DNA of 64,000 bases from Anderseniella sp. Alg231-50 (GTDB taxonomy: Bacteria > Pseudomonadota > Alphaproteobacteria > Rhizobiales > Aestuariivirgaceae). Positions 27,782-38,496 of the stretch are shown in pieces (position 1 is the first letter of the stretch; each line of letters starts with the position of its first letter). Below the pieces are notes generated by a model. That model was given only the letters and a program-made list of their open reading frames with translations. It was not told the DNA's origin and ran no database searches. The DNA lies in contig NZ_LT703003.1 of assembly GCF_900149695.1 (NCBI RefSeq), forward strand, positions 1,736,001 through 1,800,000, read 5' to 3'. The position numbers were made by a program, and so were the translations under genes.

Positions 27782-27856
27782 AGCTGACACGACCTTTGAA
27801 CATGAACATCTGTGAGCGCGCTGTTGTGCCCTCACCGCAATGCCGGAGTATTGATC

Positions 27857-28078
27857 ATGACTGATATTCACCATCCGTCCCACCTGCTGCTCAGGCAGGA
27901 CGACCCGCAGGCAAACCCTGCCTGGACAACCATGATTGGGGCGCTGATTGCCATATTGCTCGTCATCGGCGCCGCTCACCTGATCGAACCGCAAGCCGGC
28001 GATGCCAGCCGGGTCCAGGGTTCCGAAACCGGTGACGTCAAGCTGGACGGGCGCGGCAAATGGACAGGCTACATGTAA
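27857..28078 (+). CDS. Small single-span membrane protein of unknown function
   Basis: 73 residues from the ATG at 27857 with GGAG upstream; a GTG 45 bases earlier is less likely. One hydrophobic helix (MIGALIAILLVIGAAHLI) separates a polar N-terminus from a short tail ending in GKWTGYM. Lies 75 bases after the DUF1127 gene on the same strand and may be co-transcribed. No family recognised. Confidence 0.55.
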   Translation: MTDIHHPSHLLLRQDDPQANPAWTTMIGALIAILLVIGAAHLIEPQAGDASRVQGSETGDVKLDGRGKWTGYM

Positions 28079-28158
28079 GTTTCACCCACACTGCCGCGAT
28101 GCTCTCCCCCCGCTGGTGATGGTGATGTTGATGAAGAAGCCCGCCCCCGGCTTTCAAC

Positions 28159-29310
28159 TCACCACCACCGGTCCGGCATCAGCAGCACGTCGCGCGACAG
28201 GTCGTTGACATCGCGCAATCCGCACAAAGCCATGGTGGTGTCGAGTTCCTTCCGAATGATGTCGAGCGCCGTGGTGACACCCTGTTCGCCCATGGCGCCA
28301 AGGCCATACAGGAAAGCGCGCCCGATATAGGTGCCGGCAGCCCCGAGTGCCTTTGCCTTCAATACATCCTGCCCGGTGCGGATGCCGCCATCCATGTGGA
28401 CTTCGATCTTGTCCCCCACCGCATCGATAATCGCCGGCAGTGCCGAAATGGATGACAAGGCGCCGTCCAGCTGACGTCCGCCATGGTTCGATACGATCAG
28501 CGCATCCGCGCCGACCTTCAGGGCCATCTTGGCGTCTTCAGGGTCAATGATGCCTTTCAGGATGATCTTGCCGCCCCAGCGCTTCTTTATCCACTCGAGA
28601 TCTTTCCAGTTGAGTTGCGGGTCGAACTGTTCATTGGCCCAGCTGTTGAGCGATGAAATGTCATCGACACCCTTGGCATGGCCAACGATGTTCCGGAAAG
28701 TGCGACGGCTGGTGCCCAGCATGCCCAGACCCCAGCGGGGCTTGGTCGCCATGTTGATCATGTTGGGGATGGTCAGCTTCGGCGGGGCGCTCAAACCGTT
28801 CTTGAGGTCCTTGTGGCGCTGACCGAGCAATTGCAGGTCAACCGTCAGCACGAGGGCGGAACATCCCGCGGCCTTGGCCCGGTCAATTATGTTTTCCGAA
28901 AACTCGCGGTCCCGCATGACATACAACTGGAACCAGAACGGCTTGGATGTGTGTTCCGCGACATCCTCGATCGAGCAGATCGACATAGTGGAAAGCGTAA
29001 ACGGTACGCCGAACTTTTCGGCCGCCTTGGCACCCAGGATTTCTCCATCGGCATGCTGCATGCCGGTCAGTCCGGTCGGCGCAATAGCGACCGGCATGGC
29101 CACGTCCTCACCGATCATTTTGGTTTTGGTGGTGCGGTTGTCCATGTCCACCGCCACCCGCTGGCGCAGCTTGATTTTCGAAAAATCGGTTTCGTTGGCC
29201 CGGTAGGTGCCTTCGGTGTAGGAGCCGGAATCCGCATAGTCGTAAAACATGCGCGGCACGCGGCGTTGAGCGAGAACGCGCAGGTCTTCAATACAGGTGA
29301 TGATCGGCAT
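28159..29310 (-). CDS. lldD: FMN-dependent alpha-hydroxy-acid oxidase / L-lactate dehydrogenase
   Basis: 383 residues from the ATG at 29310, supported by GGAG 6 bases upstream. TIM-barrel flavoprotein that oxidises L-lactate, glycolate or a related 2-hydroxyacid to the 2-oxoacid. Signatures: RRVPRMFYDYADSGSYTEGT, VAIAPTGLTGMQHADGE, LQLYVMRDR-like segment, and the active-site block ALIVSNHGGRQLDGALSS with the catalytic His and Arg, then VHMDGGIRTGQDVLKA for FMN phosphate. The symbol follows the closest family; glycolate or another hydroxyacid cannot be excluded. Downstream of the amidotransferase-type hydrolase gene on the same strand. Confidence 0.85.
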   Translation of the reverse strand: MPIITCIEDLRVLAQRRVPRMFYDYADSGSYTEGTYRANETDFSKIKLRQRVAVDMDNRTTKTKMIGEDVAMPVAIAPTGLTGMQHADGEILGAKAAEKFGVPFTLSTMSICSIEDVAEHTSKPFWFQLYVMRDREFSENIIDRAKAAGCSALVLTVDLQLLGQRHKDLKNGLSAPPKLTIPNMINMATKPRWGLGMLGTSRRTFRNIVGHAKGVDDISSLNSWANEQFDPQLNWKDLEWIKKRWGGKIILKGIIDPEDAKMALKVGADALIVSNHGGRQLDGALSSISALPAIIDAVGDKIEVHMDGGIRTGQDVLKAKALGAAGTYIGRAFLYGLGAMGEQGVTTALDIIRKELDTTMALCGLRDVNDLSRDVLLMPDRWW

Positions 29311-29399
29311 GGCCACTCCGGCGTCGATTTCAGGGTTCGGCAAATTGGTAAAATAAACTGACCGGAAAATCTAGGGCCAACACCGTCCCCGCCTGCGGG

Positions 29400-29421
29400 A
29401 TTTCAGCCCGGTGGCTGAAAT
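29400..29421. other. Perfect stem-loop between the peptidase C26 and lldD genes
   Basis: ATTTCAGCC pairs with GGCTGAAAT over the 4-base loop CGGT. No T-run follows on either strand, so it is more likely a processing or pausing hairpin than an intrinsic terminator. Confidence 0.45.
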
Positions 29422-29448
29422 GACCACCCGGCACCTGCGCCGCTCCGC

Positions 29449-30237
29449 TCAGCTGTCCGGGGTCGCTGCCCGGTCGCGAAGCTGGGTGTATCGCTGCATG
29501 GCCTGGCCGAACGCCTGGAACAACCGGACCGAGTCAGGATTGTCCTTGGCCCGGTACTCCGGATGCCATTGTACCGCCAGCACGAAGCTGTCGGTATCTT
29601 CGGCCACGGTTACGGCCTCGATGACACCATCGGGCGCGCGCGCCATGACCTTCAGCCCGGTGCCCAGACTGGCAATGGCCTGGCGGTGAACCGTATTCAC
29701 GATCGTGCCCGACTTCTTCAGAATCGAGTGCAGTATACTGGCTGGTTCGATGGCAATCGGATGCGCCGGGCCGTAGCGCACCTCAATATCGTCGCTGTCC
29801 GCAGCTCGGTGATCGAGATTGCCGGATTTGGTCTGGACCTCGGTATCAAGAGTGCCGCCAAACACCACATTCAACTCCTGAAAACCGCGGCAAATGCAGA
29901 AAAGCGGCATGCCCCGGTCGAGCACCGCGCGGATCAGCGGCAAGGTCAGGCTGTCGCGAAGCTGATCATAAGGTTCATGATCCGCGCTTGGTTTTGCGCC
30001 GAACCTGGGCGGATGGACGTTGGATGTCGCACCGGTAACCAGAACACCGTCAAGCCGGTCGAGCAACTGGTCCAGATCAAGATCACCGCCCATAGCGGGA
30101 ATGATGACCGGCAGTGCATTGGAGCAGTCCATGAGGGCGCGGATATACTTGTCTCCGGCTGAATGAAAATGCAGCCCGTCCTTGGTCGATACATCGGCGG
30201 GCACGCCTACAAGAGATGGTCTGGGTACTGTCGACAT
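29449..30237 (-). CDS. Gamma-glutamyl-gamma-aminobutyrate hydrolase-type (peptidase C26) protein
   Basis: 262 residues from the ATG at 30237. Class I glutamine amidotransferase fold with nucleophile Cys in LFCICRGFQELNVVFGG (near residue 115) and the His/Glu pair in AVQWHPEYRA. Length and the N-terminal LVGVPADVS resemble PuuD, which frees GABA from gamma-glutamyl-GABA in putrescine catabolism. No puuA or other polyamine genes are nearby, so the substrate is inferred only. Followed on the same strand by the hydroxyacid oxidase gene. Confidence 0.85.
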   Translation of the reverse strand: MSTVPRPSLVGVPADVSTKDGLHFHSAGDKYIRALMDCSNALPVIIPAMGGDLDLDQLLDRLDGVLVTGATSNVHPPRFGAKPSADHEPYDQLRDSLTLPLIRAVLDRGMPLFCICRGFQELNVVFGGTLDTEVQTKSGNLDHRAADSDDIEVRYGPAHPIAIEPASILHSILKKSGTIVNTVHRQAIASLGTGLKVMARAPDGVIEAVTVAEDTDSFVLAVQWHPEYRAKDNPDSVRLFQAFGQAMQRYTQLRDRAATPDS

Positions 30238-30540
30238 GGGCTGGATCCTGAAAACGAATGAGGCTTTGGTAAACTGGCGATGGCCGACATGTCCAACAGT
30301 TTCTCCCTGCCGCCATTGACAAACCAATTAGCTCGCCGCGCGTTCACCACATTGCCGGAATGTCATCTCAAAAACTGCATCTTGCTGTTGTGTCTGTGAA
30401 AACTTTGGGGTTTATTCTTGTCACGCAGACCGAAAGGGTCGGCTTTGAGGATCGAACGGTTCGCGACAGGGCGTGTTTGGTCCTTAAATTATGCCCGTTC
30501 CAGTTGAGCGGGGCACATTCGAAAACAAGGGAGTATCCGA
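30238..30540. other. 303-bp divergent promoter region
   Basis: Separates the minus-strand hydrolase gene from the TRAP operon and must hold promoters for both. A strong ribosome site (AAGGGAG) precedes the dctP-type ATG. No further gene or clear operator was seen. Confidence 0.5.
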
Positions 30541-31635
30541 ATGGATCGTCGTAAGTTTATCAAGTCTGCCGGTATCGCCACCGGTGCAGCAGCTGCCGCA
30601 ACCACATTGTCCGCGCCTGCCATTGCGCAAGCCAAGAAGGACATGGTCATCGTGGCGACATGGCCACGGGATTTCCCGGGCCTGGGTACAGGTGCGCAGC
30701 GTCTTGCCGCACGTATCGGTGAACTGACCGAAGGGCGCATAAATGTGCAGTACTTCTCTGCCGGTGAGCGCGTCGGCGCTTTTGACTCGTTCGACGAAGT
30801 TGCATCAGGCAACGCACAGGCCTATCACGCCGCCGATTATTACTGGAAGGGCAAACACCCTGCATGGGCGTATTTCACATCCGTACCGTTCGGCCTGACC
30901 CACAATGAACAAAATGCCTGGATCAACCATATGGGCGGCCAGGCTCTGTGGGATGAAGTAGCTTCCGGTTTCGGCCTCAAGTGCCTGATGGCCGGCAGCA
31001 CCGGCGTCCAGATGGGCGGCTGGTTCAACAAGGAAATCAATTCGGCTGACGACCTGAAAGGTCTGAAGATGCGTATCCCGGGTCTCGGCGGTGACGTCAT
31101 GGCAAAGCTGGGTGCGTCTCCTGTGTCCCTTCCGGGCGGCCAGATTTATGAAAACCTTGTCTCAGGCGCGATCGATGCAACCGAGTGGGTCGGCCCGTGG
31201 AATGACTACTTCATGAAGTTCTACGAAGCTGCCAAGTACTACTACTACCCGGGCATGCACGAAGCCGGTTCGACGCTGTCTCTCGGCATGAACGAAAAGT
31301 GGTGGTCCGATCTCGGCAAGACCGATCAGGAAATCATCAAGGCTGCGTGTGGCGAAGAGCACACGTTCTCGATGTCCGAGTACAATGCAAACAACGGTAC
31401 TTTCCTGACCAAGCTGCTCAAGGAAAACGGTGTTGAGCTGCGTGAGTTCAACGACGACATCTATGACAGCTTCGGTGTCGCTGCCGAAGAAGTGTTTGGC
31501 GAAACCGTTGCACACTCGGATCTGGCAAAACGGACCCACGAAAGCTTTGTTGCAGCACGTGCCGACGTTGGCGGCTGGATGAAACTTTCCGAAGGCGCAT
31601 ACTTCCAGCAGCGCAACCGCGTGCTGGGCCTGTAA
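30541..31635 (+). CDS. TRAP transporter solute-binding protein, TakP-like
   Basis: 364 residues. Periplasmic binding protein with a twin-arginine style leader (MDRRKFIKSAGIATGAAAAA, cleavage after AIAQA). The core resembles TakP, the 2-oxoacid-binding protein of Rhodobacter, in STGVQMGGWFNKEINSADDL, LKMRIPGLGGDVMAKLG (conserved ligand Arg), GAIDATEWVGPWND and KYYYYPGMHE. So a 2-oxo- or hydroxy-monocarboxylate is a plausible ligand. It is separated from the permease genes by a strong stem-loop, which may keep its transcript more abundant than theirs. Confidence 0.9.
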   Translation: MDRRKFIKSAGIATGAAAAATTLSAPAIAQAKKDMVIVATWPRDFPGLGTGAQRLAARIGELTEGRINVQYFSAGERVGAFDSFDEVASGNAQAYHAADYYWKGKHPAWAYFTSVPFGLTHNEQNAWINHMGGQALWDEVASGFGLKCLMAGSTGVQMGGWFNKEINSADDLKGLKMRIPGLGGDVMAKLGASPVSLPGGQIYENLVSGAIDATEWVGPWNDYFMKFYEAAKYYYYPGMHEAGSTLSLGMNEKWWSDLGKTDQEIIKAACGEEHTFSMSEYNANNGTFLTKLLKENGVELREFNDDIYDSFGVAAEEVFGETVAHSDLAKRTHESFVAARADVGGWMKLSEGAYFQQRNRVLGL

Positions 31636-31636
31636 G

Positions 31637-31694
31637 CAGGCCTTTTGCCTGACAGACAATGACGCAGGTGGAACAGGAATTCCTGTTCCACCTG
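31637..31694 (+). other. Stem-loops after the TRAP binding-protein gene
   Basis: Two hairpins: CAGGC/GCCTG at 31637-31651 right after the stop, and a perfect 30-base palindrome at 31665-31694 (arm CAGGTGGAACAGGAA). No T-run follows, so transcription probably continues into the permease genes. Such intercistronic hairpins often stabilise the upstream mRNA for the binding protein. Confidence 0.7.
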
Positions 31695-31775
31695 TTACGC
31701 CCAGAAGCCCGGCAAGAGGTAAAAAGCGTATATCGATGAGGGTTTTGCTGCGGCAATCAAGGGTGGGTGCTGACT

Positions 31776-32756
31776 GTGAGCGATCAAACATATCAGGCGT
31801 CGATGTCGACGCTGGGCTGGCGGACGTTTTCATGGGCCGTCACATTTTTGATGTTCGTTTTTCTCTTAAACAATTTTCTGACCTACTGGTTCGGCTGGCC
31901 GGGAGCCACGTCGGTTTCAGCCGGTGGCGGGGCGCTTGCCTGGCTGCAGGTCGCACTTTACGGATTGGGGCTGGCCGGTGCGGTATGGTTTGTGCGCAGG
32001 TCGCCGCAACTGCCATTGCGCGATGATGCCAACCGGCTCTACGGACTGACCGCGTATATCATTCGCTGGGCGTTTTTCTCGGTGCTTCTGGTCGGGCTGG
32101 TTGATGCATTCATCTCATTCTTGCGCGTCGAAGGCTTTCTTGAAAGCGTTGTCGGCAGCAGCTTGTCGGCGGAGCTCGGCAGGCCGGTGTTCCGCGGGCT
32201 CTGGGTACATGTCCCTCTGCTGCTGGTATCATTCGTCATTGCGGCATTCACGCGGACTTTAGGATTTATCTGGCTGGCGCTGCTGGTGGTGATTGCGGAG
32301 CTGCTGATCGTGTTCACCCGGTTCATTTTCTCATATGAACAAGCCTATATGGGCGATCTCGTGCGGTTCTGGTATGCCGCCCTTTTCCTGTTTGCCAGCG
32401 CCTATACGCTGATCGAGGAGGGCCATGTCCGGGTGGACGTGCTTTATGCAGGCTTCACCACCAGGGCCAAGGGCATCGTCAATCATGTCGGATCGATCCT
32501 GCTGGGCATGACCTTGTGCTTCGCGGTCTTGTGGTTCGGCATGGAAGGCAAAGCCAGCGTGATCAACTCGCCACTGCTCAATTTCGAAGTCTCGCAATCC
32601 GGTTTTGGCATGTATGTCAAATACATGATGGCAGGCTTCCTGGCGGTTTTTGCAGTGACAATGATGGTGCAGTTTGCCGGTTACCTGCTGGATGCAGTGG
32701 CCGATCAACGCAATGAACCCGGCAAGCGCAAGGTCGCAGACGCCGGCGGACACTGA
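31776..32756 (+). CDS. TRAP transporter small permease (DctQ type), enlarged
   Basis: About 326 residues from the GTG at 31776 (GTG at 31767 and ATG at 31803 are alternatives; an AGGGTGGG site fits 31776). The C-terminal half is a normal four-helix DctQ: ALLVVIAELLIVFTRFIFSY, WYAALFLFASAYTLIEEGHV, VDVLYAG. It is preceded by about 150 extra residues with three or more hydrophobic helices (FSWAVTFLMFVFLLNNFLTY, LQVALYGLGLAGAVWFV, WAFFSVLLVGLVDAFI), roughly doubling the usual size. It bridges binding protein and large permease. Confidence 0.85.
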   Translation: MSDQTYQASMSTLGWRTFSWAVTFLMFVFLLNNFLTYWFGWPGATSVSAGGGALAWLQVALYGLGLAGAVWFVRRSPQLPLRDDANRLYGLTAYIIRWAFFSVLLVGLVDAFISFLRVEGFLESVVGSSLSAELGRPVFRGLWVHVPLLLVSFVIAAFTRTLGFIWLALLVVIAELLIVFTRFIFSYEQAYMGDLVRFWYAALFLFASAYTLIEEGHVRVDVLYAGFTTRAKGIVNHVGSILLGMTLCFAVLWFGMEGKASVINSPLLNFEVSQSGFGMYVKYMMAGFLAVFAVTMMVQFAGYLLDAVADQRNEPGKRKVADAGGH

Positions 32757-32829
32757 ACGGGCCAGGTCAGGGCAACCTGGTTCAAGTGAACAGATCAACC
32801 TGATCTAGGGTTTTGAGGGCAATTCGGTT

Positions 32830-35493
<2,664 letters not shown>

Positions 35494-35503
35494 CGGGGGC
35501 CTC

Positions 35504-36280
35504 ATGCACGCCAGCAAACTGTTTGATCTGTCCGGTGAAGTCGCGCTGGTCACCGGTGCCTCTTCCGGCCTGGGAGAACGGTTTGCCGAAGTGCTGGCGG
35601 CCCATGGTGCCAGTGTCGTAGTGGCGGCACGCCGCGCCGACCGCCTGGCGTCGCTTGTCGGGCGGATTTCCGATGCAGGCGGAAAAGCCCAGGCGGTGGA
35701 ACTGGACGTTTCCGACCAGGGAGCAATTGCAGGCGCTTTCGACGCGGCTGAAACCGCATTCGGTACCGTCACGATACTGGTCAACAATGCCGGTGTTGCC
35801 GGTAACAGGGCGGTTTTCGACGTGACACCCGAAGACTGGCGCAAAGTCATGTCGGTAAATCTGGACGGGGTGTGGTTTGCCGCCCAGGAGGCGGCGCGCC
35901 GGATGAAGGATGCGGGCCGCCACGGCAATATCATCAATATTGCTTCGGTGCTGTCCTTCCGGGCCGCGCGCACGGTTGCAGCCTATGCCGCGTCAAAAGG
36001 CGCCGTGCTGCAACTGACGCGCAACCTGGCGCTGGAATTTGCACGCTACGATATTCGCGTCAATGGTATTGCACCTGGATACATTTTGACCGAGATCAAC
36101 AAGGAATATTTTGAATCAGACGACAGTGCGCCGATGATCAAGCGTATTCCTCAACGCCGCATCGGCGATGTATCGGATCTGGACGGCACCCTGTTGCTGC
36201 TGGCTTCGAACAAGGCGTCAGGGTACATGACGGGAAGCACGGTGGTGGTGGACGGCGGGCATCTCCTGCCGGTCGACTAG
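35504..36280 (+). CDS. Short-chain dehydrogenase/reductase
   Basis: 258 residues, classical SDR. NAD(P) motif TGASSGLGERFAEVLAAHGA at residue 18; NNAGVAG; catalytic Ser in IINIASVLSF and the YxxxK in AAYAASKGAVLQL. The C-terminal GSTVVVDGGHLLPVD is standard. Starts 10 bases after the TRAP large permease stop with a GGGGG site, so it is the fourth gene of the operon. Probably oxidises a hydroxyacyl or hydroxyacid derived from the imported substrate; this is inference from context. Confidence 0.9.
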   Translation: MHASKLFDLSGEVALVTGASSGLGERFAEVLAAHGASVVVAARRADRLASLVGRISDAGGKAQAVELDVSDQGAIAGAFDAAETAFGTVTILVNNAGVAGNRAVFDVTPEDWRKVMSVNLDGVWFAAQEAARRMKDAGRHGNIINIASVLSFRAARTVAAYAASKGAVLQLTRNLALEFARYDIRVNGIAPGYILTEINKEYFESDDSAPMIKRIPQRRIGDVSDLDGTLLLLASNKASGYMTGSTVVVDGGHLLPVD

Positions 36281-36327
36281 ACGCTTCCAGATCCGCACAC
36301 GACACTCCAGGCCCGAAAGGCAGTATA

Positions 36328-37551
36328 ATGGATTTCACAATCTCACCGGAACTCGACAAACTCAGGCTGCGCGTGCGGGATTTCATTGCAGGCGAAGTGC
36401 TGCCGCTTGAAGACAGCAAGGACAGCTATAACGAGTTTGAGAATATCCGGCTGTCGCTGCTGAAACCGTTGCGTGAAAAAGCCCGCAAGGAAGGTTTGTG
36501 GGCACCGCAAATGCCAAAGGAACGCGGCGGGCTCGGATTGGGCGTTGCTGAATGGGCAGTGTTTTACGAAGAAGCCGCGCGGTCTATTTTCGGGCCGGTT
36601 GTGCTGAATTGCCAGGCACCGGATGACGGCAACATGTCGGTCCTCAACAAGGCGCTGGCGAGCGACGAGATGAAGGACAAGTGGCTGCAGCCGATCATTG
36701 ACGGTGACGTACGGTCGTCCTTCGTGATGACGGAACCGGCGCCCGGATCCGGCTCCGACCCCGGCGGCATGATGCTGACCAGTGCCGAGCGCAAGAACGA
36801 CCGCTACATCATCTCGGGGCGCAAATGGTATATCTCAGGGGCTGCAGTTGCATCGCACTTCATCCTGATGGCGCGCACGTCCGATGATCCGCGCAACGGC
36901 CTGTCCGCCTTCCTGTTCCACAAGGACGATCCGGGATGGCGCATTGTCCGCCGCATCGGCAATATGGGGCCGGACGAGCACGGCGGTGTGTGCGAGCTTG
37001 AATTTGACGGGCTTGAGATACCCATGGCCAACCGGCTGATGGAAGAAGGCGATGGCCTCAGGCTGACCCAGATGCGGCTCGGCCCGGCCCGGCTGACGCA
37101 CTGCATGCGCTGGCTTGGCATGGCCAAGCGGTGCATGGAGATCGCCAACGATTATGTTTCCAAACGCGAGGCGTTCGGCTCGAAGCTGGTCGAACGGGAG
37201 TCCATCCAGATCATGATGGGCGATGTGGCCGCTGCCATACAGACCGGCAAGCTTTTGACCATGCATGCAGCCTGGCTGATCGACCAGGGTGACAAGGCGC
37301 AGCGCGAAGTGTCGATGGCGAAAATCCATGTTGCGGATACGCTGCACCAGGCCGCTGACACGGCGTTGCAGCTGATGGGCGCCAAAGGGTATTCCGAAGA
37401 CAGCGTGGTTGAGTGGATCTACCGCTATGCACGGTGCGCCAGGCTGGTGGACGGTGCGTCTGAAGTCCACAAGATGGTGTTGTCCCGGCATTACCAGAAG
37501 CGTGGCAATGATTTCTGGGACTGGCCGGTCGACGGCGGGGGCGATAGTTAA
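36328..37551 (+). CDS. Acyl-CoA dehydrogenase family protein
   Basis: 407 residues, FAD enzyme that alpha,beta-dehydrogenates an acyl-CoA and passes electrons to ETF. Regions: FVMTEPAPGSGSDPGGMML (FAD contact), KWYISGAAVASHFILMART, the helical C-terminal domain with YVSKREAFGSKLVERESIQ and the ALQLMGAKGYSEDSVVEWIY motif. The ending ARLVDGASEVHKMVLSRHY is like the ACAD10/11 branch. It follows the SDR by 47 bases and completes the TRAP-SDR-ACAD operon. Substrate unknown. Confidence 0.9.
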   Translation: MDFTISPELDKLRLRVRDFIAGEVLPLEDSKDSYNEFENIRLSLLKPLREKARKEGLWAPQMPKERGGLGLGVAEWAVFYEEAARSIFGPVVLNCQAPDDGNMSVLNKALASDEMKDKWLQPIIDGDVRSSFVMTEPAPGSGSDPGGMMLTSAERKNDRYIISGRKWYISGAAVASHFILMARTSDDPRNGLSAFLFHKDDPGWRIVRRIGNMGPDEHGGVCELEFDGLEIPMANRLMEEGDGLRLTQMRLGPARLTHCMRWLGMAKRCMEIANDYVSKREAFGSKLVERESIQIMMGDVAAAIQTGKLLTMHAAWLIDQGDKAQREVSMAKIHVADTLHQAADTALQLMGAKGYSEDSVVEWIYRYARCARLVDGASEVHKMVLSRHYQKRGNDFWDWPVDGGGDS

Positions 37552-37635
37552 AATTGTACCTGTCGGGTTAAGCGCCGCTTGGTAGGATGTGCAGTATTCT
37601 GATTGCAGGATTTCCAGAAGGGATTTTGCAGGAAG

Positions 37636-38478
37636 ATGGTACTTGGCCGGATGATAGATGTTGTGCTTGCGGTTGCTGCGGCGACCTGGATTGCCGTTGC
37701 CGGCATGACCGGGGAGGTGCAAGCGGCCGCATACGACACGTCGCGACTGGACAGGATGCCGGACTTTTCCCAGACAGACCGAAGGTTGAACCTGCCTGGC
37801 GGCGGGTCGCATTATTGTGTGCCGGTTGCAACCGCCAATGTACTGGTCTGGCTGGCTGAACAGCGTGGATACAAAAAGCTGCTGCCGGTACAGGGCCTCA
37901 CGACCATCGAGAAAGTGGCAAGTGTCGCAACCGAACTGGGCAGCGCCAGGCTGATGTCGACAGCGCCGAAGGGCGGCACCAACCTGCAGAAATTCGTTGA
38001 CGGATTGTCGGAGTTCATCCGGAAGTCCGGCTACCGCGCGTCGCTCGAAGCCCATAGCCCGCGGCGCTACCGCAATGTCACCCGCAACCACAAGGGTGCG
38101 CCGGACATGTTCAAAATCAGGTCGGAATTCGCTCGCGGCGCAGGTGTCTGGGTTTCGGTCGGTTTCTTCAAGGAAGGCAACCGGTCAGGTGAGCTTCAGC
38201 GTGTCGGCGGACATATGACAACCATGGCCGGGTTCGGTGTCAACGAGAACGGCGCAACCGACCGTGATGTTATCATTCTGCATGATCCCGATGATGGTCA
38301 CAGGGCCAATGTGCAGCGCCGTTACCTGCATCCCGAGCGCATCCGCAATGCATTCCACGTTGACAAGAACGGCAGGCAGATTGCCCCTCTCGACGATTTC
38401 CTTGATGTGTCCGGCGCCTTCAATATGCGTCGGGGATACCGGGCAATACTGATGCACGTATTCGTTCTGGACATGTAA
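37636..38478 (+). CDS. Exported C39-like cysteine peptidase-fold protein
   Basis: 280 residues from the ATG at 37636; 37651 is an alternative. The signal sequence is IDVVLAVAAATWIAVAGM with cleavage near VQAAA. The mature part has Cys in GGGSHYCVPVATANVLVWLA (near 60), His in RVGGHMTTMAGFGV and Asp in IILHDPDDGH, the order of the C39/papain-like triad, though the usual upstream Gln is not evident. Probably a periplasmic protease or an inactive relative. No export or bacteriocin genes are adjacent. Convergent with the chrA-type gene. Confidence 0.65.
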   Translation: MVLGRMIDVVLAVAAATWIAVAGMTGEVQAAAYDTSRLDRMPDFSQTDRRLNLPGGGSHYCVPVATANVLVWLAEQRGYKKLLPVQGLTTIEKVASVATELGSARLMSTAPKGGTNLQKFVDGLSEFIRKSGYRASLEAHSPRRYRNVTRNHKGAPDMFKIRSEFARGAGVWVSVGFFKEGNRSGELQRVGGHMTTMAGFGVNENGATDRDVIILHDPDDGHRANVQRRYLHPERIRNAFHVDKNGRQIAPLDDFLDVSGAFNMRRGYRAILMHVFVLDM

Positions 38479-38496
38479 TTCTGCCGGTATAACCCG

